A stretch of 64,000 nt of DNA from SAR116 cluster bacterium AG-390-L20 (GTDB taxonomy: Bacteria > Pseudomonadota > Alphaproteobacteria > Puniceispirillales > Marisalimonadaceae): contig QCHB01000001.1 of NCBI GenBank assembly GCA_003278095.1, forward strand, positions 132,001-196,000. The letters run 5' to 3'. The notes beneath the pieces are model-generated. The model was not told the origin of the DNA and searched no databases. It worked only from the letters and a program-made list of their open reading frames with translations. Positions within the stretch are counted from its first letter, which is position 1. Each line of letters starts with the position of its first letter. Shown piece by piece: positions 54,791-64,000 of the stretch. The translations under genes and the position numbers were made by a program.

Positions 54791-55444
54791 TTATAAAATT
54801 GATTGACCTGTTTTTTTCCAGTCAGATAAGAAATCTGCTAGACCCTTATCGGTAAGTGGATGATTGTACATGGCTTTTAAAAACTTTGGTGGAATGGTTG
54901 CAACATCTGCACCTAATTTTGCTGAGTCTATAATATCTTGGACACTTCTTATTGAGGCAGCAAGAACCTTTGTCTCAAATCCATGAATATCATAAATTTC
55001 AGTTATCTCTGAAATTAAGTTCATACCGTCTGCACCTATATCATCTAGTCTTCCAATAAAAGGCGATATGAAAGAAGCACCTGCTTTCGCTGCTAAAAGT
55101 GCTTGAGCGGAACTGAAACATAAGGTTACATTTACCATAATACCTTCATCTGAAAATGCTTTGCATGCTCTAAGACCATCAAAAGTCAGAGGTACTTTGA
55201 TGGCAACATTTTGAGCAATTGCAGATAGTTTTTTACCTTCCAATAGCATGTTATCAAAATCGGTTGCTGTAACTTCTGCACTTACGGGTCCTGACACCTC
55301 ATTACAAATTTCTTCAATGGTTTCAATGATATTTCGTCCAGATTTAGCTATTAAAGAGGGATTTGTTGTAACTCCGTCAATTAATCCAGTAACATTTAAT
55401 GATTTTATTTCATCAATTTCAGCAGTATCTATGAATAATTCCAT
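54791..55444 (-). CDS. fsa: fructose-6-phosphate aldolase / transaldolase-like protein
   Basis: The 217-residue TIM-barrel protein starts [16 protein letters not shown], has [13 protein letters not shown] (about 24-36), and the Schiff-base Lys in [17 protein letters not shown] (about 84). Length and motifs fit the short transaldolase/FSA family, which in many alphaproteobacteria serves as the pentose-phosphate transaldolase. FSA versus transaldolase activity cannot be separated here. TAAAGGATG precedes the ATG. It lies eight bases upstream-strand of xerC, so they are probably cotranscribed, and is divergent from priA. Confidence 0.93.
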   Translation of the reverse strand: MELFIDTAEIDEIKSLNVTGLIDGVTTNPSLIAKSGRNIIETIEEICNEVSGPVSAEVTATDFDNMLLEGKKLSAIAQNVAIKVPLTFDGLRACKAFSDEGIMVNVTLCFSSAQALLAAKAGASFISPFIGRLDDIGADGMNLISEITEIYDIHGFETKVLAASIRSVQDIIDSAKLGADVATIPPKFLKAMYNHPLTDKGLADFLSDWKKTGQSIL

Positions 55445-55568
55445 CTTTCATCCTTTATGGGTTTTTATAATTAAAAAAAACTAATATTTCATTAAACATA
55501 TTTTATAATACATTATGTAAATAATGATAACTATATTTAGCTTTAAAATAATTTCACAAAGATGATTA

Positions 55569-57803
55569 ATGAAAAATATAAAATCAAATGAAGTTGCTGT
55601 TCTTGTAAGTGGTCCATTTAATGAACCATTTGATTATTCAGTTGAAAGAAAAAAAGATGGTGTCTGCGTAGGACAAGTTGTATTAGTTCCTTTTGGAAAA
55701 AGAAAAAGCGTTGGAATTATTGTTGGTGAGGGTACAAAAACTATACCTAAGGAAAAGTTAAAAAGAATTGAAGAAATATATGAAATAAATCCTATACCCC
55801 AACCTTCTATAGAGTTAATTAATTTTTTAGCAAATTGGTATTGTGTACATAAAGGATTAGTCCTTAAGATGGTTTTATCTCCGGTCGAGGCAATAACATC
55901 TACAGAATATAAAAAAGTATATAAAAGCAAATTTCAAGATAGTGACGAAATAGAAACAATTAACGAATATAAAATCACGTCTAAAAGGAAACTTATTTTA
56001 GATTTTTTATTTAAATCAAAACAAGCTGTATTCCAAGAGGATCTGATAGACAATACTGGTGTCTCTAAATCAATTTTAAAAGATATGACTAAAAAAAATC
56101 TTATTGTTGAAGAGTTGGTAAAAAAGCAAGCCTATTCAAACTTAAAAGTTCCTAATTATAACAAAATAAAATTTGAAATTAACAAATTATTGAACTCAGA
56201 ACAAAAAAATGCAGTTGAAAAAATTAATGTCTCAATAAAGAAAAAGAAACCAGATTGTTTTTTGCTGGATGGTGTTCCTGGTTCTGGTAAGACTGAGACT
56301 TATTTTCAAACAGTTAAAACTTGTTTAGATGAAGATAGGCAAATTTTAATTTTGCTTCCAGAAATATCTTTAACACCAGATTGGGAAAAAAGATTTTACC
56401 AAAGTTTTTCTTTTGCGCCTTTAGTCTGGCATTCTGGAATAACAAAAACAAAAAAGAAACAAATTTGGTTATCTGCGTTAAATAGTTCAGCTGGGGTTAT
56501 TGTAGGCGCAAGATCTGCATTAATGCTTCCTATTAAAAATTTAGGTTTAATTATTGTTGATGAAGAGCATGACCCAGCGTTTAAACAGGAAGAAGGTGTA
56601 AGATATAACGCTAGAGATATGGCAATCTATAAAGCTATCAGATCTTCTGTGCCGATAGTTTTAGCATCCGCCACACCTTCGTTAGAAACTTACCATAATA
56701 TGAAAATAGGTAAGTATATTCACTTAACCTTACCAAAGAGAGCAACTGGAGCCGCTTTACCTGATATAAAACTTATTGATTTAAAGGCTTATACTCCTGA
56801 GCGAGGTAAATGGATATCTTCAGTATTAACAAATGAAATAAAATCTAAATTAGACAATAGAGAACAAAGTTTACTATTTTTAAATAGAAGAGGTTATGCA
56901 CCATTAACTATTTGTAACTCTTGTGGCAATAAAATTAAATGTGTTAATTGTGAAACATGGTTAGTTGAACACAGATCACAAAATACATTGGTTTGTCACC
57001 ATTGTGGTTATACAAAAAGAATTTCTAATACTTGCGATATATGTGGCACTGAAGGGCAAATAAAAGCATGTGGACCAGGAGTTGAGCGCATTGAGGAAGA
57101 AATAAATCAATTATTTCCTGAAGCTAAATTAACAGTACTTTCAAGTGATACTATGAAAAGTCAAAAAACATTAGTAAAGACACTTGAAAAGATAAAAAAT
57201 AACAAAGTAGATATTATTATAGGTACTCAGATGATTGCCAAAGGGCATGATTTTCCAGATTTAAAATTAGTTGGAATTATAGACAGTGATGTAGGCTTAT
57301 CTGGTGGTGATTTACGGGCGTCAGAACGAAGTTTTCAACTTTTACAACAAGTATCAGGTAGATCTGGTAGACACTCAATAGATGAACAGGACAAAGGTGT
57401 AGTTTTTCTTCAAACATACGATAATGAAAATCCAATAATTAGGGCAATCGCCAAAAATAATCGAGATGATTTTTTTGAAAAAGAACTTTCATCAAGGAAA
57501 AACGCTAATATGCCTCCTTATGGGAGATTGGCAGCTATAATTTTATCTTCTAAATATGAAAGAAAATTAGACGGTTTTGCATCGGAATTATTAAGGGTAG
57601 CGCCTTTATTTAAAAATGTTAAGATTTTTGGACCAGCTCCAGCTCCTTTATATTTTTTAAGGGGAAAATACAGACGAAGATTTTTAATCAAATCAGATAA
57701 AACAGTTAACATTCAAGATGTCCTTTTGAATTGGACAAATAAAATTAAAACTCCGCATAATGTTAAGTTGACTATAGATATTGACCCTTTTTCTTTTATG
57801 TAA
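55569..57803 (+). CDS. priA: primosomal replication restart helicase PriA
   Basis: The 744-residue protein has the N-terminal 3' DNA-end-binding domain (VLVSGPFNEPFDYSV), Walker A in DGVPGSGKTETYF (about 235-241), DEEHDPAF (Walker B, about 331), ASATPSLET, the paired zinc-binding cysteines CNSCGNKIKCVNCE, CHHCGY and CDICG (about 451-490), GTQMIAKGHDFP and QQVSGRSGR (motifs V and VI). It reloads the replisome at stalled forks. Ribosome site weak. It lies just upstream of the F1-ATPase operon, a neighbourhood conserved in many alphaproteobacteria. Confidence 0.96.
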   Translation: MKNIKSNEVAVLVSGPFNEPFDYSVERKKDGVCVGQVVLVPFGKRKSVGIIVGEGTKTIPKEKLKRIEEIYEINPIPQPSIELINFLANWYCVHKGLVLKMVLSPVEAITSTEYKKVYKSKFQDSDEIETINEYKITSKRKLILDFLFKSKQAVFQEDLIDNTGVSKSILKDMTKKNLIVEELVKKQAYSNLKVPNYNKIKFEINKLLNSEQKNAVEKINVSIKKKKPDCFLLDGVPGSGKTETYFQTVKTCLDEDRQILILLPEISLTPDWEKRFYQSFSFAPLVWHSGITKTKKKQIWLSALNSSAGVIVGARSALMLPIKNLGLIIVDEEHDPAFKQEEGVRYNARDMAIYKAIRSSVPIVLASATPSLETYHNMKIGKYIHLTLPKRATGAALPDIKLIDLKAYTPERGKWISSVLTNEIKSKLDNREQSLLFLNRRGYAPLTICNSCGNKIKCVNCETWLVEHRSQNTLVCHHCGYTKRISNTCDICGTEGQIKACGPGVERIEEEINQLFPEAKLTVLSSDTMKSQKTLVKTLEKIKNNKVDIIIGTQMIAKGHDFPDLKLVGIIDSDVGLSGGDLRASERSFQLLQQVSGRSGRHSIDEQDKGVVFLQTYDNENPIIRAIAKNNRDDFFEKELSSRKNANMPPYGRLAAIILSSKYERKLDGFASELLRVAPLFKNVKIFGPAPAPLYFLRGKYRRRFLIKSDKTVNIQDVLLNWTNKIKTPHNVKLTIDIDPFSFM

Positions 57804-57827
57804 AATTAATTTAATATGACTACCTTG

Positions 57828-57860
57828 TTGCTTGCATTGAGATCAATGCTGTGTTAGCAA
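57828..57860 (+). promoter_or_regulatory. possible stem-loop leader before atpH
   Basis: GCATTGA (57834-57840) pairs with TCAATGC (57843-57849) around a two-base centre, and TTGCT (57828-57832) can close the base with AGCAA (57856-57860). It sits in the 95-base gap between priA and atpH, 39 bases before the start codon. No T run follows, so it is not a simple terminator. Confidence 0.4.
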
Positions 57861-57898
57861 TCCTTAATATTTTATTTTAAATATAAGGAAATAATGAG

Positions 57899-58450
57899 AT
57901 GAGCGGATCATCTGGATTATCAGGTAGATATGCTAAAGCTTTACATGAGTTAGCTACAGAAAAAAAAATTATATCTAAAATAGTTAAAGACTTTGAATCA
58001 TTAAAAGGAATTCTAAAAAGTAATGATTTATTCCAGAATTTGATTAAATCACCTGCTGTAACTAAAGCTAATAAACAATCTGCTATTATTAAAATTTTAA
58101 AAAAAGCAAAGGCTGACAGCTTAACCATTAAATTTTGTGGTACTTTAGCTAATAATGGTCGTTTGATTTTAATACATGAAATAATAGACGTCTTCTTATC
58201 TGAAGTCTCTAGAATCAATGGTGAGGTTCAGGCTGAAGTTACTTCATCTTTTGAATTAGAAAAAGCACAACAAATTAAAGTAGAATCGGCGATTTCTGAA
58301 GCTACCGGGGTCAAAAAAATAGTTTTGTCAACAAAGGTTGATGAAACTATAATTGGAGGACTTATAGTCAAAATTGGCTCAAAAATGATCGATAACTCGA
58401 TTAAAACTAAACTTAATAGACTTGAAATAGCCATGAGAGGTATAAATTAA
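57899..58450 (+). CDS. atpH: F1F0 ATP synthase subunit delta
   Basis: The 183-residue delta subunit has the N-terminal helical bundle ([20 protein letters not shown]) and the C-terminal [25 protein letters not shown] segment typical of AtpH/OSCP. It joins F1 to the peripheral stalk. AAGGAA lies upstream. Its stop shares one base with the atpA start. Genes for the F0 part (a, b, b', c) are not here; alphaproteobacteria keep them in a separate operon. Confidence 0.95.
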   Translation: MSGSSGLSGRYAKALHELATEKKIISKIVKDFESLKGILKSNDLFQNLIKSPAVTKANKQSAIIKILKKAKADSLTIKFCGTLANNGRLILIHEIIDVFLSEVSRINGEVQAEVTSSFELEKAQQIKVESAISEATGVKKIVLSTKVDETIIGGLIVKIGSKMIDNSIKTKLNRLEIAMRGIN

Positions 58451-59985
58451 TGGATATTCGTGCAGCAGAAATATCAACAATATTAAAAGATCAAATTGAA
58501 AACTTTGGAGCAGAAGCTGAAGTGACAGAGGTAGGTAAAGTTTTATCTGTTGGTGATGGAATAGCTAGAGTTCATGGTCTAGATCAAGTTCAAGCAGGTG
58601 AAATGGTGGAGTTTCCTGGTGGCATTGCTGGAATGGCTTTGAACTTAGAAAGAGATAACGTAGGTGTTGTTATCTTTGGAAGTGATAAGACTATTAAAGA
58701 AGGTGATGTTGTAAAACGAACAGGTTCTATTGTTGATGTTCCTATCGGCAAAGGACTTCTTGGGAGGGTGGTTGATGCATTAGGTAATCCCATTGATGGA
58801 AAAGGTGCATTAAAAAATGTTAAAAGGACAAGAGTTGAGTCAAAGGCCCCTGGTATTATGCCAAGAGAATCAGTAAGTGAACCAATGCAGACTGGACTTA
58901 AGGCCATAGATTCATTAATTCCTGTTGGTAGAGGACAAAGAGAACTTATTATTGGTGACAGACAAACTGGCAAGACAGCTATAGCTATAGACACCTTTTT
59001 AAATCAGAAAAGTACTAATGATAAGGCCGGTAAAGACGATACTAAAAAATTATTTTGTATATACGTAGCTGTTGGCCAAAAGAGATCAACTGTAGCCCAA
59101 ATTGTTAAAACTTTAGAAGAAAGAGGAGCCCTAGAATATTCAATTGTGGTAGCAGCTACTGCTTCAGACCCTGCACCAATGCAATTTTTAGCACCTTATT
59201 CAGCAGCTGCTATGGGGGAGTTTTTTAGAGATAATGGAATGCATGCAGTCGTTGTATATGATGATTTATCTAAACAAGCCGTTGCATATAGACAAATGTC
59301 ACTTCTTTTAAGGAGACCTCCAGGAAGAGAAGCTTATCCTGGTGATGTATTTTATTTACATTCTCGTTTATTAGAAAGGGCTGCTAAATTAAATGGAGAT
59401 AATGGGTCTGGAAGTTTAACAGCACTCCCAATAATAGAAACGCAGGGAGGAGATGTTTCTGCCTTTATACCAACTAACGTTATCTCAATTACAGATGGTC
59501 AAATTTTTTTAGAAACTGAATTATTTTATAAAGGTATTAGACCGGCCGTGAATGTAGGTTTATCAGTTTCCAGAGTTGGATCTGCTGCACAAATAAAAGC
59601 TATGAAACAAGTAGCAGGAACGATTAAGTTAGATCTTGCTCAATACAGAGAAATGGCTGCATTTGCTCAATTTGCTTCTGATATGGATGCTTCTACTAGA
59701 CAACTTTTATCTAGAGGTGAAAGATTAACTGAATTATTAAAGCAATCACAATATTCACCAATGGAGGTTGAAGAGCAAGTAGCTGTGATATTTGCGGGTG
59801 TTAAGGGTTATTTAGATCAAATTCCTACACAAAAGATAGGTGAGTTCGAACAAGCACTTTTGCAAAAATTAAATACCAAAGGTTCTAAGATTTTAGATTC
59901 AATTAGAAAAGATAAAGCAATTTCAGATGATACAGAAAAATCTCTTAAAGATACTATAGATCAGTTAGTAAAGAATTTTTCTTAA
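58450..59985 (+). CDS. atpA: F1F0 ATP synthase subunit alpha
   Basis: The 511-residue alpha subunit holds non-catalytic nucleotide sites. Walker A is [11 protein letters not shown] (about 170-180); the family signature [23 protein letters not shown] is at about 293-315; [20 protein letters not shown] follows. Length is normal. It follows atpH with a one-base overlap. Confidence 0.98.
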   Translation: MDIRAAEISTILKDQIENFGAEAEVTEVGKVLSVGDGIARVHGLDQVQAGEMVEFPGGIAGMALNLERDNVGVVIFGSDKTIKEGDVVKRTGSIVDVPIGKGLLGRVVDALGNPIDGKGALKNVKRTRVESKAPGIMPRESVSEPMQTGLKAIDSLIPVGRGQRELIIGDRQTGKTAIAIDTFLNQKSTNDKAGKDDTKKLFCIYVAVGQKRSTVAQIVKTLEERGALEYSIVVAATASDPAPMQFLAPYSAAAMGEFFRDNGMHAVVVYDDLSKQAVAYRQMSLLLRRPPGREAYPGDVFYLHSRLLERAAKLNGDNGSGSLTALPIIETQGGDVSAFIPTNVISITDGQIFLETELFYKGIRPAVNVGLSVSRVGSAAQIKAMKQVAGTIKLDLAQYREMAAFAQFASDMDASTRQLLSRGERLTELLKQSQYSPMEVEEQVAVIFAGVKGYLDQIPTQKIGEFEQALLQKLNTKGSKILDSIRKDKAISDDTEKSLKDTIDQLVKNFS

Positions 59986-60017
59986 TAATTGTGTTAATGC
60001 AAAAGGAATAGGTTTAA

Positions 60018-62350
<2,333 letters not shown>

Positions 62351-62380
62351 TCCATTTTAATTATTTTAGATGAGGTTATA

Positions 62381-62779
62381 ATGCCAAACACAACTAATTT
62401 AGAAATAGTAACTCCATCAATGGTACTTGTTTCTGAACCAGTTGATATGGTTGTCATACCAGGATCTGATGGTCAAATAGGTGCCCTACCAAGACATTCT
62501 AAAGTCATGTCCACTCTTGAGAGGGGCGTTATTGACATTTATAATAACAGCAAAGTCACATTACGTATTATGATTGATGGAGGTATTGCTGAAATCAATG
62601 AAACATCAGTTGTTATACTTGCTGAAAGAGCTGAAAAAATTGATAAAGCAAATAAACAAATGCTTGAAGAACGTCTTCTTGCTTTTAAATCTCAAGAAAA
62701 TCATGAAGATAAGAGTGTCTCAGATCTAGCTAATAAAAATTCTTCTTTCATTAAGGCTGTATTAGAAAATATTGGCTAG
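62381..62779 (+). CDS. atpC: F1F0 ATP synthase subunit epsilon
   Basis: The 132-residue epsilon subunit has the N-terminal beta sandwich (LEIVTPSMVLVSEPVDMVVIPGSDGQIGALPRHSK) with the conserved GxxGxLPxH motif, then a short C-terminal helical part. It regulates F1. The stop lies one base from the stop of the convergent amidase. Confidence 0.96.
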   Translation: MPNTTNLEIVTPSMVLVSEPVDMVVIPGSDGQIGALPRHSKVMSTLERGVIDIYNNSKVTLRIMIDGGIAEINETSVVILAERAEKIDKANKQMLEERLLAFKSQENHEDKSVSDLANKNSSFIKAVLENIG

Positions 62780-62780
62780 T

Positions 62781-64000
62781 TTATTTTGATAATACAGTCT
62801 CTACCTTAGCACTAATACCCAAAAGTTTTTCGTCATTTTTTGTAGTACCGTTCAACATAATGCCGATAGGTTTATCATCTTTTGAATATGGTAGTGAAAT
62901 ACTACAGCCATTCATGTAATTGGCTAAGGTTGTATTTCTTAGTGAAATTAAATTAACTTCATCATAATATGGTTCATTTTCACAATCTTCAAGTAAAGGT
63001 GGATATATGGTTACTGTTGGTAAAAGTAAAAAGTTGTTTTTCAAAAAATTATTAAATTCTTTAATTAATTTTTTTCTTATATTTAATAATAAATTATACT
63101 CAACTGCCAACACATCATTTGCCCTATCCATACGTCTAAGAATATTAGGATCCATCAAATGTTTTTTGTCATTGTATGCCTCAAAATATTCAGTTTGAGA
63201 TTCTACGGCTGCAAATTGCCATAAAGGTACCTTCTTGTATAAGTCTAGGGCCGGCACATGTATTTCAACTACATTAAAACCATTTTCAGCTAACTTCTGT
63301 TTTGCAGTATCAAAAGAAGACTTTATTTGAGGTTCTATATCTTCAAATCCAAAATTTGTAGGGATAATAAGATCTGCTTCTTTGTCATGTAAATTTGTCT
63401 TTTTAATATTGGTCTTGTTTTTCATTACTTCAAAACCAAGCCTACAAAGCTCAACATTTTTTGCCATTAATCCAACACTATCTAAGCTAGATGAAAGAAC
63501 GAGAACGCCCTTCCTAGAAATTACGTCTTGAGTTGGTTTGAACCCAGTTATTCCTGTAAAAGCTGCAGGTATTCTTGTTGATCCACCTGTGTCCGTACCA
63601 ATTGTAATATCTGATATATCAAGGGATATTGATACAGCTCCTCCAGATGTTGATCCTCCAGGTATGGCTCCTTTATATATTGGGTTTAAGGGAGTTCCAT
63701 AATGTGGATTTATACCTAAACCAGAGTAAGCTAATTCTGTCATGTTGGTATGACCAATAAGCAAGCCACCGGCCGTCCTAATTAGTGAGATACATTCAGC
63801 ATCCTTAAGACATATTTTAGGATTAAGAAATTTTGATCCACCCCTCGTTTTATATCCTTTGACATCAAATAAGTCTTTAACAGATATGATTAAACCTTTT
63901 AACAAACCAATTTTAAGCCGATTTATTTCATTTAATTGTAATTGAAAATCTTTTTCGAAAAGTTCAGTAAAAATATTTTCAAATTTTTCTGGATTATTTT
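62781..64000 (-). CDS. amidase signature family protein, copy 3, N-terminus cut by window edge
   Basis: The frame stays open without a stop from 62781 to the right edge, so the gene begins outside the window; an apparent TTG start at 63905 is internal. The visible 406 residues contain Lys in GLIISVKDLFDV, GGSTSGGAVSISL (cis-Ser) and GTDTGGSTRIPAAFTGITGFKPT (nucleophile Ser), the amidase triad. The C-terminus is short. Relatives include allophanate-hydrolase-like and Asp-tRNA-amidase-like proteins, but no partner subunits are visible. It is convergent with atpC. Confidence 0.9.
   Translation of the reverse strand, partial: NNPEKFENIFTELFEKDFQLQLNEINRLKIGLLKGLIISVKDLFDVKGYKTRGGSKFLNPKICLKDAECISLIRTAGGLLIGHTNMTELAYSGLGINPHYGTPLNPIYKGAIPGGSTSGGAVSISLDISDITIGTDTGGSTRIPAAFTGITGFKPTQDVISRKGVLVLSSSLDSVGLMAKNVELCRLGFEVMKNKTNIKKTNLHDKEADLIIPTNFGFEDIEPQIKSSFDTAKQKLAENGFNVVEIHVPALDLYKKVPLWQFAAVESQTEYFEAYNDKKHLMDPNILRRMDRANDVLAVEYNLLLNIRKKLIKEFNNFLKNNFLLLPTVTIYPPLLEDCENEPYYDEVNLISLRNTTLANYMNGCSISLPYSKDDKPIGIMLNGTTKNDEKLLGISAKVETVLSK

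Noticed and set aside
62781-63905. TTG 63905 as the start of the right-edge amidase
   Set aside because: The frame continues without a stop to the window end and the residues before 63905 look like normal amidase N-terminal helix, so the gene is simply cut.

Overview
The window is a strongly AT-rich, very compact chromosomal segment of what looks like a free-living marine alphaproteobacterium of the streamlined, heterotrophic kind (SAR116, AEGEAN-169 or HIMB59-like; the exact clade cannot be fixed from the sequence alone). Pointers to Alphaproteobacteria are an Irr-type member of the Fur family beside katG, the split F1-ATPase operon atpHAGDC directly behind priA, and the mix of TRAP and tripartite tricarboxylate (TTT) transporters with many CoA-transferases, MmgE/PrpD proteins and amidases. 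I see no phage, insertion sequence, CRISPR array, rRNA or tRNA. No intergenic gap reaches 300 bases; most are under 130.

Layout. 1-1184: 3' part of a Baeyer-Villiger monooxygenase gene running off the left edge. 1289-2299: membrane metal-dependent hydrolase. 2296-8804 (minus): enolase-superfamily enzyme, TauD dioxygenase, TTT transporter (tctC, tctB, tctA) and an MmgE/PrpD protein, probably one uptake-and-catabolism unit. 8904-16483: gamma carbonic anhydrase, CoA-transferase, enoyl-CoA hydratase, the glutathione-dependent formaldehyde pair frmA-fghA, then a minus-strand group of thioesterase, fumarase/aspartase-superfamily lyase, enoyl-CoA hydratase and tautomerase-like protein. 16589-25731 (plus): MaoC/HTD2-type hydratase, MmgE/PrpD, CoA-transferase, CitE-like lyase, MaoC hydratase, second CoA-transferase and a TRAP transporter (dctP, dctQ, dctM). 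This is the most interesting region: it has every enzyme class needed to import a C5-branched dicarboxylate (itaconate, mesaconate or citramalate type), activate it, hydrate it and cleave citramalyl-CoA to acetyl-CoA and pyruvate. 25719-34854: amidase, third MmgE/PrpD, acyl-CoA dehydrogenase, ridA-azlC-azlD, SDR, alpha/beta hydrolase with an SCP2-like partner, and a ThDP enzyme.

34958-38550 is ppk-ppx (polyphosphate). 38607-47314 holds two exporters or permeases, two fumarylacetoacetate-hydrolase-superfamily enzymes, a flavin monooxygenase, a beta-hydroxyacid dehydrogenase, a GST, a NIPSNAP protein and an alpha-methylacyl-CoA racemase-like protein. 47409-51046 holds a class III aminotransferase, an ETHE1-like metallo-hydrolase and an amidase. 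51182-53817 is irr-katG (iron and peroxide response). 53865-62779 is housekeeping: xerC, fsa, priA, atpHAGDC. The right edge cuts another amidase.

Taken together the genes describe an organism living on small carboxylic acids, amides and CoA-thioester intermediates. Ten of the eleven convergent gene pairs overlap or lie within 11 bases of each other. Starts were moved where a ribosome site argued for it. One gene (the EamA permease at 38607) appears to need an ATT start codon.
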